Assembly (NCBI GenBank): GCA_028276305.1
Contig: JAPYWO010000123.1
Span: 1 to 5,427, forward strand
Length of the DNA stretch: 5,427 nt
Source: Candidatus Thermokryptus sp.
GTDB lineage: Bacteria > Bacteroidota > Ignavibacteria > Kryptoniales > Kryptoniaceae
Direction of reading: 5' to 3'
In this document: positions 1 to 5,427 of the stretch, one piece after another
How the letters are laid out: every line of letters begins with the position of its first letter
Numbering within the stretch: position 1 is the first letter of the stretch
Program-made: the position numbers and the translations under genes
The notes under the pieces: generated by a model
What the model saw: the letters and a program-made list of their open reading frames with translations, nothing else
What the model was told of the DNA's origin: nothing
Databases searched by the model: none

Positions 1-457
1 AGTTTGCATATTGATATTTGATCACCTCCTCACCTACTTTCCGTTTCCTTTTTTGGTCTCTTTCTATGCAGATTTCCATGGGTATGTCAAAAACAATAAT
101 GACGACTTTAAAGCCATATTTTCTTGCGATTTCAATCAGTTTTTGCCTCGTTTCTTTGGAGAGAGATGTTGCATCCGCTACGGTAAGCCGACCCACGAGC
201 AATCTTTTTTCAATGATGAAATAAAACAAGTCAAAAGCATGTTTTGAAACCGCCTGGTTTGCTGGGTTATCTGATATCATCGCTCTGCAATGGTCGGAAG
301 AGACGATTTGTGTTTTTTTGAAGAACTTTTTGGCAAATGTTGATTTACCGCTACCTGCAACGCCACATAGAACAACGAGTGTTCGTGGCGTTAATTTTAT
401 TTCAAATGTTTCCTCTTCTTTCTTTTTCCTGAATATGTTCAAAAATTTTTCAATCAT
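1..457 (-). CDS. P-loop 5'-OH polynucleotide kinase domain protein (partial, C-terminus beyond left edge)
   Basis: A predicted kinase that transfers phosphate from ATP to a nucleic acid 5'-OH end. The 152 visible codons read open to the window edge. Walker A is GVAGSGKST (residues 32-40), followed by SSDHCR (53-58), VADAT (93-97) and a lid ERDQKR (132-137). Compared from memory with the kinase domain of Clostridium thermocellum Pnkp, whose key residues are K21, S22, D38, R41, R116 and R120, this protein has K38, S39, D55, R58, R133 and R137, a constant offset of 17. All catalytic and binding positions therefore look intact. It carries an N-terminal extension of about 20 mostly charged residues. 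The ATG at 457 overlaps the tyrA stop codon as ATGA, and AAGG (468-471) lies 10 nt upstream, so it is probably translated with tyrA. The visible part cannot show whether this is a stand-alone kinase or the start of a larger kinase-phosphatase-ligase repair protein. Confidence 0.85.
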   Translation of the reverse strand, partial: MIEKFLNIFRKKKEEETFEIKLTPRTLVVLCGVAGSGKSTFAKKFFKKTQIVSSDHCRAMISDNPANQAVSKHAFDLFYFIIEKRLLVGRLTVADATSLSKETRQKLIEIARKYGFKVVIIVFDIPMEICIERDQKRKRKVGEEVIKYQYAN

Positions 458-1539
458 CTCGTGAAGACCTTGTAACCGAGTGATTTTATTATTTCAATTG
501 CCTTGTTTGCGTCCATTTCACTTTCAAATGAAATTCTGAAAGTACCTCCTATGCCTTCTCTGACGCGCAGGAGTTCAATATCTCTTATATTTAGCCCGCC
601 CTCATAAAGTGCGGTGGATATTTTGCTCAAAATCCCAGGTCTATCCTCAACCATAACGAAGACATCGTATAGTTTGTGTATGAAACCTTTTGCAGTTAAA
701 GGTATCTCGTTTCTGAGTTTGAAAGCCCTGTCAAATTCATCTCTAAATTTTTCAATTTCGTTGCTCAGAAGATACAACTTGTATTTGTTAAGTCCGACTA
801 TAAAGGCATCAATTGCCTCAAGGAGTTTTTCCCTGTTTAGTGAAATTATATCGCCCCATATTTCAAATTGGCTTGATGCTATTCTTGTGAGGTCTCTGAA
901 ACCACCTCCGGCAAGTGTTAAGTATTCAACCCCTAAATCACCAGCGGTGTTAACAAGCAGTACAGCGATTAATTGAGGCAAATGGCTTATATACCCGGCT
1001 ATTTTATCGTGAACCTCGGGGTCAATTAATACGACATTTGCTCCGGTTAATTTTATCAAGCTTGTCAAATCGTTTATGATTTTTATCGGTACATCTGGGC
1101 TTGGGCAAAGTGCATAGACAGCGTTTTGAAAGAGAAACGGGTCAGCGTATGAAACGCCTTTTTTTTCTGATCCTGCCATCGGGTGTCCGCCGATGAAATA
1201 GACATTGCCTTTTATGTTTTTTGCCGATTCAAGCACTGCTTTTTTTACGCTTCCTACATCTGTTATTATTGCTCCAAGTTTGGCAAATTTTGAAACAAGA
1301 GGAAGTAACTTTATGATTTCATCAAGCGGGGTGCACAGAAAAATCACATCGGAATCATTTACGGCGTTTTCTATTGAATTTGTTCCCTCATCAATTGCGC
1401 CGAGTTCAATTGCCTTTTCTATCGCTTTTATATCGGAGTCAAAACCGATTATTTTTAAATTTTTTGCGGTTTGTTTGAACGCCAAGCCGAGTGAACCGCC
1501 AATTAAACCTGTTCCAATAATTGAAATTTTTCTAAACAT
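454..1539 (-). CDS. tyrA: Prephenate dehydrogenase (TyrA) with C-terminal ACT domain
   Basis: Oxidatively decarboxylates prephenate (possibly arogenate) with NAD(P)+ on the route to tyrosine, in the cytoplasm. The 361 residues begin with a Rossmann nucleotide-binding loop GTGLIGGS (9-16); Asp34 at the end of the second strand favours NAD over NADP. Family motifs follow: DVGSVKK (94-100), GGHPMAGSE (117-125) with the likely catalytic His119, SHLPQ (185-189) with His186, and FRDLTRIASS (214-223) with Arg219. These match, from memory, Ser126, His147, His217 and Arg250 of the Aquifex aeolicus enzyme. An ACT domain fills about residues 291-361 (YDVFVMVEDRPGILSKIS and onward), which in related proteins binds an amino acid for feedback control. 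The gene starts 7 nt after the DAHP synthase stop codon with no good ribosome site close by (AGGAAG is about 20 nt upstream), so translation is probably coupled. Prephenate versus arogenate use cannot be read from sequence. Confidence 0.96.
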   Translation of the reverse strand: MFRKISIIGTGLIGGSLGLAFKQTAKNLKIIGFDSDIKAIEKAIELGAIDEGTNSIENAVNDSDVIFLCTPLDEIIKLLPLVSKFAKLGAIITDVGSVKKAVLESAKNIKGNVYFIGGHPMAGSEKKGVSYADPFLFQNAVYALCPSPDVPIKIINDLTSLIKLTGANVVLIDPEVHDKIAGYISHLPQLIAVLLVNTAGDLGVEYLTLAGGGFRDLTRIASSQFEIWGDIISLNREKLLEAIDAFIVGLNKYKLYLLSNEIEKFRDEFDRAFKLRNEIPLTAKGFIHKLYDVFVMVEDRPGILSKISTALYEGGLNIRDIELLRVREGIGGTFRISFESEMDANKAIEIIKSLGYKVFTR

Positions 1540-1546
1540 GGCAGAT

Positions 1547-2569
1547 TTACACTATTTTTCTTCCTATTGCTTCGGCTATTTTTCTCACCTCTTTCATCAG
1601 TTGTGAAAATTGTTCAAAGTAAAGCGATTGTGGTCCGTCAGATTTAGCTTTCTCAGGTTGATTGTGAACTTCAATGATTAAACCATCCGCACCAGCTGCA
1701 ACAGCTGCTCTTGCAACGGGAATGACTTTATCCCTTATCCCTGTCGCATGGGATGGATCAACCACAATTGGCAAATGGCTTTTCTTGTGTATCACAGGTA
1801 TTGCGTTTATGTCAAGCGTATTTCTTGTTGATGTTTCAAATGTCCTTATCCCTCTTTCACACAATATCACCTTGTGATTACCGCCTGAGAGGATGTATTC
1901 AGCAGCCATTAGCCACTCTTCAATTGTTGCTGACATCCCGCGTTTCAACATAACTGGTTTATCAATTTTTCCAAGTTCTTTTAAGAGCGCGAAGTTTTGC
2001 ATATTTCGCGCACCTACTTGAAGTATGTCAGCATATTCGGCCACAAGTTGAACATCTTTTGTATCAAGCACCTCGGTTATAACAAGAAGCCCGTATTCAT
2101 CAGCTGCGCTTCTTAACAGTTTAAGCCCTTGTTCACCAAGTCCCTGGAACGAATAGGGTGAAGTTCTTGGCTTAAATGCGCCACCTCTTAAAACTTTGAC
2201 CCCTTGTTCGGCAACGAATTTAGCGATCGTGAAAATTTGCTCCTCGCTTTCAACTGCACAAGGACCTGCCATTACAACGACCTCTTCAATGTTACTTCCT
2301 ATTCTGACACCATTTAATTCAATGACTGTGCCTTCATGTTTAAAAGCGCGGTTCGCAAGTTTGTAAGGTTCGGTGATTCGGTAGACCTCCGCAACCCCGG
2401 GTAAAAGTTGGATGTTCCTGTGGTCAAATTCCGGCTTTACACCTATTGCTCCAAGGACTGTCCTTGAGACGCCGGTTGACCTGTGGACATCAAAGCCGTG
2501 GTCGTTCAAAACTTTTATGACATTTTGGATTTGTTCTTCGGTTGCATCAGGTTCCATAACAACGATCAT
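1547..2569 (-). CDS. aroF: 3-deoxy-7-phosphoheptulonate (DAHP) synthase, Thermotoga type with N-terminal regulatory domain
   Basis: Condenses phosphoenolpyruvate and erythrose 4-phosphate to DAHP, the first step of the shikimate pathway, in the cytoplasm. The 340-residue protein has an N-terminal ferredoxin-like domain (about 1-70, [14 protein letters not shown]), which in the Thermotoga maritima enzyme carries feedback inhibition by Tyr and Phe. The catalytic barrel follows: AGPCAVES (101-108), [20 protein letters not shown] (126-145), GARNMQNF (186-193), CERGIRTFE (237-245) and VVDPSHATG (269-277). The metal ligands expected from T. maritima (Cys102, His272, Glu298, Asp309) appear here as Cys104, His274, Glu300 and Asp311, all shifted by 2, so the enzyme looks active. 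The ATG at 2569 is fixed by a perfect AAAGGAGGT (2579-2587) and by length match to the family. It heads the operon with tyrA and lies behind the aromatic-rich leader ORF. The symbol aroF is conventional for this family; the exact paralogue name is uncertain. Confidence 0.96.
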   Translation of the reverse strand: MIVVMEPDATEEQIQNVIKVLNDHGFDVHRSTGVSRTVLGAIGVKPEFDHRNIQLLPGVAEVYRITEPYKLANRAFKHEGTVIELNGVRIGSNIEEVVVMAGPCAVESEEQIFTIAKFVAEQGVKVLRGGAFKPRTSPYSFQGLGEQGLKLLRSAADEYGLLVITEVLDTKDVQLVAEYADILQVGARNMQNFALLKELGKIDKPVMLKRGMSATIEEWLMAAEYILSGGNHKVILCERGIRTFETSTRNTLDINAIPVIHKKSHLPIVVDPSHATGIRDKVIPVARAAVAAGADGLIIEVHNQPEKAKSDGPQSLYFEQFSQLMKEVRKIAEAIGRKIV

Positions 2570-2578
2570 TTGTTTTTT

Positions 2579-2587
2579 ACCTCCTTT
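2579..2587 (-). promoter_or_regulatory. Strong Shine-Dalgarno site of the DAHP synthase gene
   Basis: On the minus strand this reads AAAGGAGGT, with 10 nt between GGAGG and the ATG at 2569. It decides the start codon. It is also a possible regulatory target: AAGGAGGU can pair over 8 positions (two of them G-U) with GUCUCCUU inside the upstream leader ORF, and its AGGAG can pair with CUCCU at 2638-2642. Any Shine-Dalgarno site will find short pyrimidine partners, so the pairing is a hypothesis only. Confidence 0.85.
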
Positions 2588-2645
2588 AATTTTGTTTTTG
2601 ATTTGATATGAATTTAAAAATAGGCGGTATTTTTGTGAGGAGTGT

Positions 2646-2768
2646 TTATGCCCAGTGGTTGCGCCACCACTGGGCGAAATAGTAGGCGTAAAAGCAAACT
2701 TGGAAGGAGACGAAATAAGAAACGAACAGTGATTGAATCAAACTTATTTGATCTCCAAGCTCGTCCAT
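2646..2768 (-). CDS. Putative 40-residue aromatic-rich leader peptide of the aroF-tyrA operon
   Basis: A short reading frame, ATG at 2768 to TAA at 2646-2648. It starts [12 protein letters not shown] and ends [16 protein letters not shown]. Twelve of 40 residues are aromatic: Phe 15, 19, 22, 26, 31; Tyr 18, 27, 29, 30; Trp 34, 35, 39. AAGG (2777-2780) within AGAAAGG sits 8 nt before the ATG, and a promoter lies just upstream. Its stop is 76 nt before the DAHP synthase start. By analogy with enterobacterial trpL (which has WWR) and pheL, whose translation reports charged tRNA supply, it probably acts as a ribosome-stalling sensor rather than as a protein; that role is inferred from composition and position. 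The alternative is a small membrane protein, since residues 10-32 are hydrophobic. I do not recognise a homologue. The frame overlaps the alternative RNA stems and hairpin described separately. Confidence 0.7.
   Translation of the reverse strand: MDELGDQISLIQSLFVSYFVSFQVCFYAYYFAQWWRNHWA
2650..2675 (-). promoter_or_regulatory. Perfect 10-bp hairpin over the Trp codons of the leader ORF
   Basis: On the minus strand GCCCAGTGGT (2666-2675) and ACCACTGGGC (2650-2659) are exact inverse complements around a 6-nt loop GGCGCA. It covers the codons for the AQWWRNHWA end of the leader ORF and stops two bases before the stop codon is complete. A ribosome stalled at the Tyr codons 27-30 would cover its 5' arm. 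No T-run follows on either strand, so it is not a standard intrinsic terminator; it may be a pause hairpin, a switch in translation or a protein site. Confidence 0.65.
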
Positions 2769-2775
2769 TTCCAAG
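2699..2775 (-). promoter_or_regulatory. Alternative, mutually exclusive RNA stems in the leader transcript (putative attenuator)
   Basis: Three segments of the minus-strand RNA compete. Segment A (2761-2775, CUUGGAAAUGGACGA) contains the leader start codon. Segment B (2743-2756, GGAGAUCAAAUAAG) lies in codons 5-9. Segment C (2699-2719) lies in codons 17-24. A pairs with the 3' 15 nt of C at 13 of 15 positions (7 bp, a 2x2 internal loop, then 6 pairs including one G-U). B pairs with the 5' 14 nt of C at 13 of 14 positions (one G-U, one C-C mismatch), closing a 23-nt loop. Both use the same CGUCUCC stretch of C, so they cannot form together. Such competing stems are the usual logic of attenuators, but which one forms when, and with what effect, is inference. 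Energies were not computed. Confidence 0.5.
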
Positions 2776-2802
2776 ACCTTTCTTTGCCGATGATTTTACT
2801 AA

Positions 2803-2831
2803 AATATACAAATTTGATGTGCTTTTTGCAA
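2803..2831 (-). promoter_or_regulatory. Predicted promoter of the leader-aroF-tyrA transcript
   Basis: On the minus strand, TTGCAA (2826-2831, 4 of 6 to TTGACA) is followed after exactly 17 bp by TATATT (2803-2808, 5 of 6 to TATAAT). The -10 region read as TATATTTT also comes close to the Bacteroidota pattern TAnnTTTG. Transcription would start near 2796-2797, leaving about 28 nt before the leader ORF, enough for its ribosome site and little else. The match is by eye; no start site is known. Confidence 0.6.
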
Positions 2832-2839
2832 GAAAAATT

Positions 2840-2867
2840 TTGAAATGTTGTTCCGTTTTTTTATTTT
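2840..2867 (+). promoter_or_regulatory. Possible promoter of yajC
   Basis: TTGAAA (2840-2845, 5 of 6 to TTGACA) is followed after 16 bp by TATTTT (2862-2867, 4 of 6 to TATAAT). A start near 2874 would give a leader of about 40 nt. In such AT-rich sequence partial matches are common. This is the best candidate I see, and it lies back to back with the leftward promoter at 2803-2831. Confidence 0.35.
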
Positions 2868-2912
2868 AAAACCAAAATCAGCATGCAAATTTAATTTCGG
2901 AGGACAAAAACT

Positions 2913-3218
2913 ATGCTTTTTTTAATTCAGGCACAACCGGATGCGACGAGCAGTTTGATCAGCACGATTATAATGTTTCTTGCGATATTTTTGATTTTCT
3001 ATTTCCTCATAATAAGACCACAGCAAAAAAGAGCTCGGGAGCATCAAAAATTGATTGAATCCCTCAAAAAGGGAGACAAAGTGATAACCTCAAGTGGTAT
3101 CCATGGGAAAGTTGTCGGGCTTGATGATAAGACAGTTCTGCTTGAAGTTGATGACGGGGTTAAGATAAAATTTGAGAAAGCAGCGATCGCCGTTGTGACT
3201 CGTGAAGGTCAAAATTAA
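2913..3218 (+). CDS. yajC: Preprotein translocase accessory subunit YajC
   Basis: A small inner-membrane protein that associates with SecDF and the SecYEG translocon. The 101 residues have the family plan: a short N-terminus, one membrane segment (about 14-34, SLISTIIMFLAIFLIFYFLI), then the family signature IRPQQKRAREHQ (34-45), then a cytoplasmic beta domain with LKKGDKVITSSGIHGKVVGL (51-70). Length is typical. The ATG at 2913 is supported by GGAGGA (2899-2904), 9 nt between GGAGG and the start. In many bacteria yajC lies beside secD and secF or tgt; none of these is visible here, so the gene appears to stand alone, ending at a likely terminator before ribBA. Confidence 0.95.
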   Translation: MLFLIQAQPDATSSLISTIIMFLAIFLIFYFLIIRPQQKRAREHQKLIESLKKGDKVITSSGIHGKVVGLDDKTVLLEVDDGVKIKFEKAAIAVVTREGQN

Positions 3219-3248
3219 TCTTTATTTCTCTCACTGTTTTTTCTTTTA

Positions 3249-3281
3249 AGGGACAGATTTATCTGTCCCTAAAATTTTTTT
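3249..3281 (+). terminator. Probable intrinsic terminator after yajC
   Basis: AGGGACAGA (3249-3257) and TCTGTCCCT (3262-3270) form a perfect 9-bp stem with a 4-nt loop TTTA, followed by AAAA and seven T (3275-3281). The stem can be extended after one A-A mismatch by three T-A pairs (3245-3247 with 3272-3274), bringing it right up to the T-run. It lies 30 nt after the yajC stop and about 24 nt before the ribBA Shine-Dalgarno site. It reads as a terminator only rightward. The tight spacing also allows an attenuator role ahead of ribBA, or a dispersed palindromic repeat. Confidence 0.65.
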
Positions 3282-3306
3282 AATCAAAGATAGAGGAGGT
3301 GAAGTT

Positions 3307-4545
3307 ATGATGCCGATGGAGAAATTCAACACGATAGATGAAGCGATTGAAGACATACGCGCTGGGAAAATTGTAATAGTTGTGGACGATGAGGACAGGG
3401 AGAATGAAGGTGACTTTATAATGGCAGCTGAAAAAGTGACGCCAGAAAGCGTTAATTTTATGGCTAAATATGGTCGCGGTTTAATTTGCGTTGCGATAAC
3501 CGAGGGAAGAGCTCGCGAGCTTGAGTTTGAGCCGATGGTTGAGTTTAACACCGCAAGGCATGGGACAGCTTTCCTTGTGAGCGTTGATTATCTGAAGGGA
3601 ACAACCACTGGGATTTCCGCTTTTGATAGAGCAGCAACAATCAAAGCAATCGTTGACCCGAACACAAAGCCGAGCGATTTTGCCAAACCAGGGCATATTT
3701 TCCCACTTCAAGCGGTTGAAGGTGGGGTCTTGAGAAGAGCAGGACATACCGAAGCAGCGGTTGACCTTGCCCGCCTTGCTGGGCTTTATCCAGCTGGCGT
3801 ACTTTGTGAGATTATGAATGACGATGGAACGATGGCTCGCGTCCCAGACCTATTTAAAATCGCAAAAAAATTCGGCTTGAAAATTATAACTATAAAAGAC
3901 CTCATAAGCTATCGGCTCAAAAGGGAAAAACTCGTAAGAAAAATAACGACGACGAAACTCCCAACCAAATATGGTTTCTTTGAACTTCATCTTTATGAGA
4001 GTTTAACCGATGGGAAAGTCCATGTCGCTCTTGTCAAAGGTAAAATTGACGATGGCGAGCCAGTTCTTGTCCGAGTTCATTCCGAATGTCTAACTGGTGA
4101 TGTCTTTGGTTCTTTCAGATGTGATTGCGGGGAGCAACTTCACTCGGCTATGAAGATGATTGAGCGCGAAGGCAAAGGTGTTTTGCTTTATATGCGACAA
4201 GAAGGAAGGGGGATTGGACTTGTCAACAAAATTAAAGCTTATAGATTGCAAGACGAAGGGAAAGATACAGTTGAGGCAAATGAAATGCTTGGCTTCAAAC
4301 CTGACCTGAGGGATTATGGAATTGGCGCGCAGATACTCGTTGATCTTGGAGTGAGAAAAATGCGCCTTTTGACGAACAATCCAAAAAAAATTGTTGGACT
4401 GGCTGGTTATGGTCTTGAAGTCGTTGAGAGAGTTCCGATTGAGATTGAACCGAACGAGGTCAACATAAATTATCTGAGGACAAAGCGGGATAAACTCGGT
4501 CATTTGATCCTGATGAACGAAAAAAACGATAACGAGAAGAAATGA
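3307..4545 (+). CDS. ribBA: Bifunctional 3,4-dihydroxy-2-butanone 4-phosphate synthase / GTP cyclohydrolase II
   Basis: Provides both starting units of riboflavin: the N-terminal half converts ribulose 5-phosphate to dihydroxybutanone phosphate, the C-terminal half opens GTP to a diaminopyrimidine. In the 412 residues the RibB domain (about 5-207) shows the acidic metal/substrate loop [10 protein letters not shown] (27-36), [15 protein letters not shown] (98-112), PGHIFPL (128-134), [12 protein letters not shown] (143-154) and [12 protein letters not shown] (167-178). The RibA domain (about 210-400) shows [20 protein letters not shown] (256-275), with zinc ligands expected at Cys261, Cys272 and Cys274, then [10 protein letters not shown] (296-305) and [10 protein letters not shown] (335-344), and LLTNNPKK (354-361). 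Both halves look complete and active. GGAGG (3295-3299) lies 7 nt before the ATG at 3307; the ATG codons at 3310 and 3316 are possible alternatives. Its stop overlaps the tldD start. No FMN riboswitch fits in the 88-nt gap upstream. Confidence 0.97.
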   Translation: MMPMEKFNTIDEAIEDIRAGKIVIVVDDEDRENEGDFIMAAEKVTPESVNFMAKYGRGLICVAITEGRARELEFEPMVEFNTARHGTAFLVSVDYLKGTTTGISAFDRAATIKAIVDPNTKPSDFAKPGHIFPLQAVEGGVLRRAGHTEAAVDLARLAGLYPAGVLCEIMNDDGTMARVPDLFKIAKKFGLKIITIKDLISYRLKREKLVRKITTTKLPTKYGFFELHLYESLTDGKVHVALVKGKIDDGEPVLVRVHSECLTGDVFGSFRCDCGEQLHSAMKMIEREGKGVLLYMRQEGRGIGLVNKIKAYRLQDEGKDTVEANEMLGFKPDLRDYGIGAQILVDLGVRKMRLLTNNPKKIVGLAGYGLEVVERVPIEIEPNEVNINYLRTKRDKLGHLILMNEKNDNEKK

Positions 4546-5427
4546 TGTTTTCCTATCCCGAAATACTTGAGCCATCCCAAATAAAAAAAGTGATAGAAAG
4601 AGCGCTTTCAAAGGGTGGCGATTTCGCTGAGATATATTTTGAGTATAGAATTGAACTCGCTATAAATTTATCAGAAAACAAGATAAAATTCCTAAACTAT
4701 GGCATATCCCCCGGGCTTGGGGTTAGGGTGATTTCAGGGTCTAAGACCGGATACGCTTACACTGATGATTTCAGGTTTGAGAAAATTCTTGAGGTCGCAG
4801 ATGTGGCATCTTATGTCGCTGATTCAGGGATTGGGAACAAGGCAGTAAATCTTGAGGAGAAAAGGAAAGCGGGACAAAATTTCAAAGTTGAGAAGCCGAT
4901 TTATCTGCTTGATCTTGATAAAAAAATTGAATGGCTTTGGCGTGCGAATGATTCAGCCCGAGGTTATGACGGAAGGATAAAGCAAGTTGATATAAATTAT
5001 TTTGAAAGCGCAAGGTATTTTTGGATTGCGAATTCTGAAGGAGTGTATGTTGAAAGCGATGATTCCTTGTTTAGAATTTTTATAACTTCCGTCGCTATCT
5101 CCGATGGCTTGCGTGAAATGGGGGTAAGTTATCTTGGTGGAAGATACGGGTATGATTTCTTGCTTGAAAACCCGCCTGAAAAATTTGGCGTTGACTCAGC
5201 AAAACAAGCTGTTTCAAAGCTTTATGCTAAACCAGCGCCTGCGGGAAATTTCCCGGTTTTGATAAAATCGGGTTGGGGTGGTGTTCTTGTACACGAAGCG
5301 GTCGGGCACGGTCTTGAAGGTGATTTCAACAGGAAAGGTATCTCTGTTTATTCGGGTAAATTGGGACAGAAAGTTTGTTCGGAGCTTGTAACGATAATTG
5401 ATGATGGAACTGTGCCAAATTCAAGGG
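4542..5427 (+). CDS. tldD: TldD-type zinc metalloprotease (partial, C-terminus beyond right edge)
   Basis: TldD pairs with TldE (PmbA) in a cytoplasmic metalloprotease that, in Escherichia coli, degrades unfolded peptides, matures microcin B17 and processes the CcdA antitoxin. About 295 codons are visible and open to the edge; the family is usually near 450-480 residues, so roughly a third is missing. The start of the protein, with [20 protein letters not shown] and SGSKTGYAY, is typical of the TldD/PmbA N-terminal domain. [12 protein letters not shown] carries the HExxxH zinc motif that separates TldD from the motif-less TldE: counted from the second ATG, it is His250, Glu251 and His255. Two in-frame ATG codons are possible: 4542, overlapping the ribBA stop as ATGA, and 4545. 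There is only a weak purine-rich ribosome site, so coupling to ribBA is likely. A tldE/pmbA gene might be expected just beyond the window. Confidence 0.93.
   Translation, partial: MMFSYPEILEPSQIKKVIERALSKGGDFAEIYFEYRIELAINLSENKIKFLNYGISPGLGVRVISGSKTGYAYTDDFRFEKILEVADVASYVADSGIGNKAVNLEEKRKAGQNFKVEKPIYLLDLDKKIEWLWRANDSARGYDGRIKQVDINYFESARYFWIANSEGVYVESDDSLFRIFITSVAISDGLREMGVSYLGGRYGYDFLLENPPEKFGVDSAKQAVSKLYAKPAPAGNFPVLIKSGWGGVLVHEAVGHGLEGDFNRKGISVYSGKLGQKVCSELVTIIDDGTVPNSR

Noticed and set aside
1205..1606. 133-codon plus-strand frame (and a 120-codon one at 614-976) over tyrA
   Set aside because: Both are antisense to tyrA and consist of low-complexity Ser/Phe/Ile-rich translation typical of shadow frames.
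2650..2675. The spacer hairpin as an intrinsic terminator
   Set aside because: No T-run follows it on either strand, although the stem itself is perfect.
2604..2797. A T-box riboswitch controlling aroF
   Set aside because: The conserved AGGGUGGNACCGCG element and a stem I with specifier loop are absent; only a loose GGUGG...ACC resemblance exists in the hairpin.
2614..2811. 65-codon minus-strand frame through the divergent spacer, starting from TTG
   Set aside because: Its start lies inside the predicted -10 box, it lacks a ribosome site, and the product (run of Leu/Arg) has no family look. The 40-codon frame at 2646-2768 has a better start, ribosome site and meaning.
2642..2869. 75-codon plus-strand frame starting from GTG in the same spacer
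   Set aside because: It is antisense to the leader ORF, has a very basic then Phe-rich composition, and no clear promoter or ribosome site; it overlaps both predicted promoters.
3219..3306. FMN riboswitch upstream of ribBA
   Set aside because: The gap is 88 nt, too short for the roughly 120-nt or longer aptamer, and its conserved blocks are not present.
3307..4545. RibBA with one inactive half, as occurs in some bacteria
   Set aside because: The catalytic and zinc-binding motifs of both domains are visible and intact, so no loss is supported.
4090..4611. 173-codon minus-strand frame across the end of ribBA and start of tldD
   Set aside because: It is antisense to two well-supported genes and resembles no family; a shadow frame.

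Overview
The window is a bacterial chromosome segment, moderately AT-rich and densely coded, with strong Shine-Dalgarno sites of the GGAGG type. It looks like core metabolism rather than a mobile or accessory region. I cannot place the organism firmly. The Thermotoga-type DAHP synthase, bifunctional RibBA and strong ribosome sites would fit many lineages; a thermophilic member of the Bacteroidota/Chlorobiota-Ignavibacteria (FCB) group is a weak guess only.

Layout. Two transcription units diverge from a spacer at about 2570-2912. Leftward (minus strand) runs an aromatic amino acid operon: DAHP synthase (aroF-type, 1547-2569), then TyrA prephenate dehydrogenase with an ACT domain (454-1539), then the start of a P-loop polynucleotide kinase (455-457 overlap, running off the left edge). 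Rightward (plus strand) lie yajC (2913-3218), a hairpin plus T-run that looks like an intrinsic terminator (3249-3281), then ribBA (3307-4545) and, by a 4-nt ATGA overlap, the N-terminal two thirds or so of tldD, cut by the right edge.

The most interesting part is the divergent spacer. On the minus strand it holds a good sigma70-like promoter (TTGCAA, 17 bp, TATATT), then a Shine-Dalgarno site, then a 40-codon reading frame (2768-2646) in which 12 residues are Phe, Tyr or Trp, clustered as [16 protein letters not shown] at its end. It ends 76 nt before the DAHP synthase gene. This is what a leader peptide of an attenuator sensing aromatic amino acids would look like, and it sits just upstream of the gene for the first committed step of that pathway. 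The leader RNA can form two mutually exclusive long stems that share one strand, and a perfect 10-bp hairpin over the Trp codons. I see no classical terminator there, so the output may be translational, or termination may depend on a structure I have not recognised.

How the genes work together. DAHP synthase makes the first shikimate-pathway intermediate and TyrA commits prephenate to tyrosine. Each carries a family-typical regulatory domain (N-terminal ferredoxin-like domain; C-terminal ACT domain), so the proposed leader peptide would add control of expression to control of activity. On the right, YajC is a Sec accessory membrane protein, RibBA opens both branches of riboflavin synthesis, and TldD is half of a metalloprotease. 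No RNA genes, insertion sequences or CRISPR arrays were seen.
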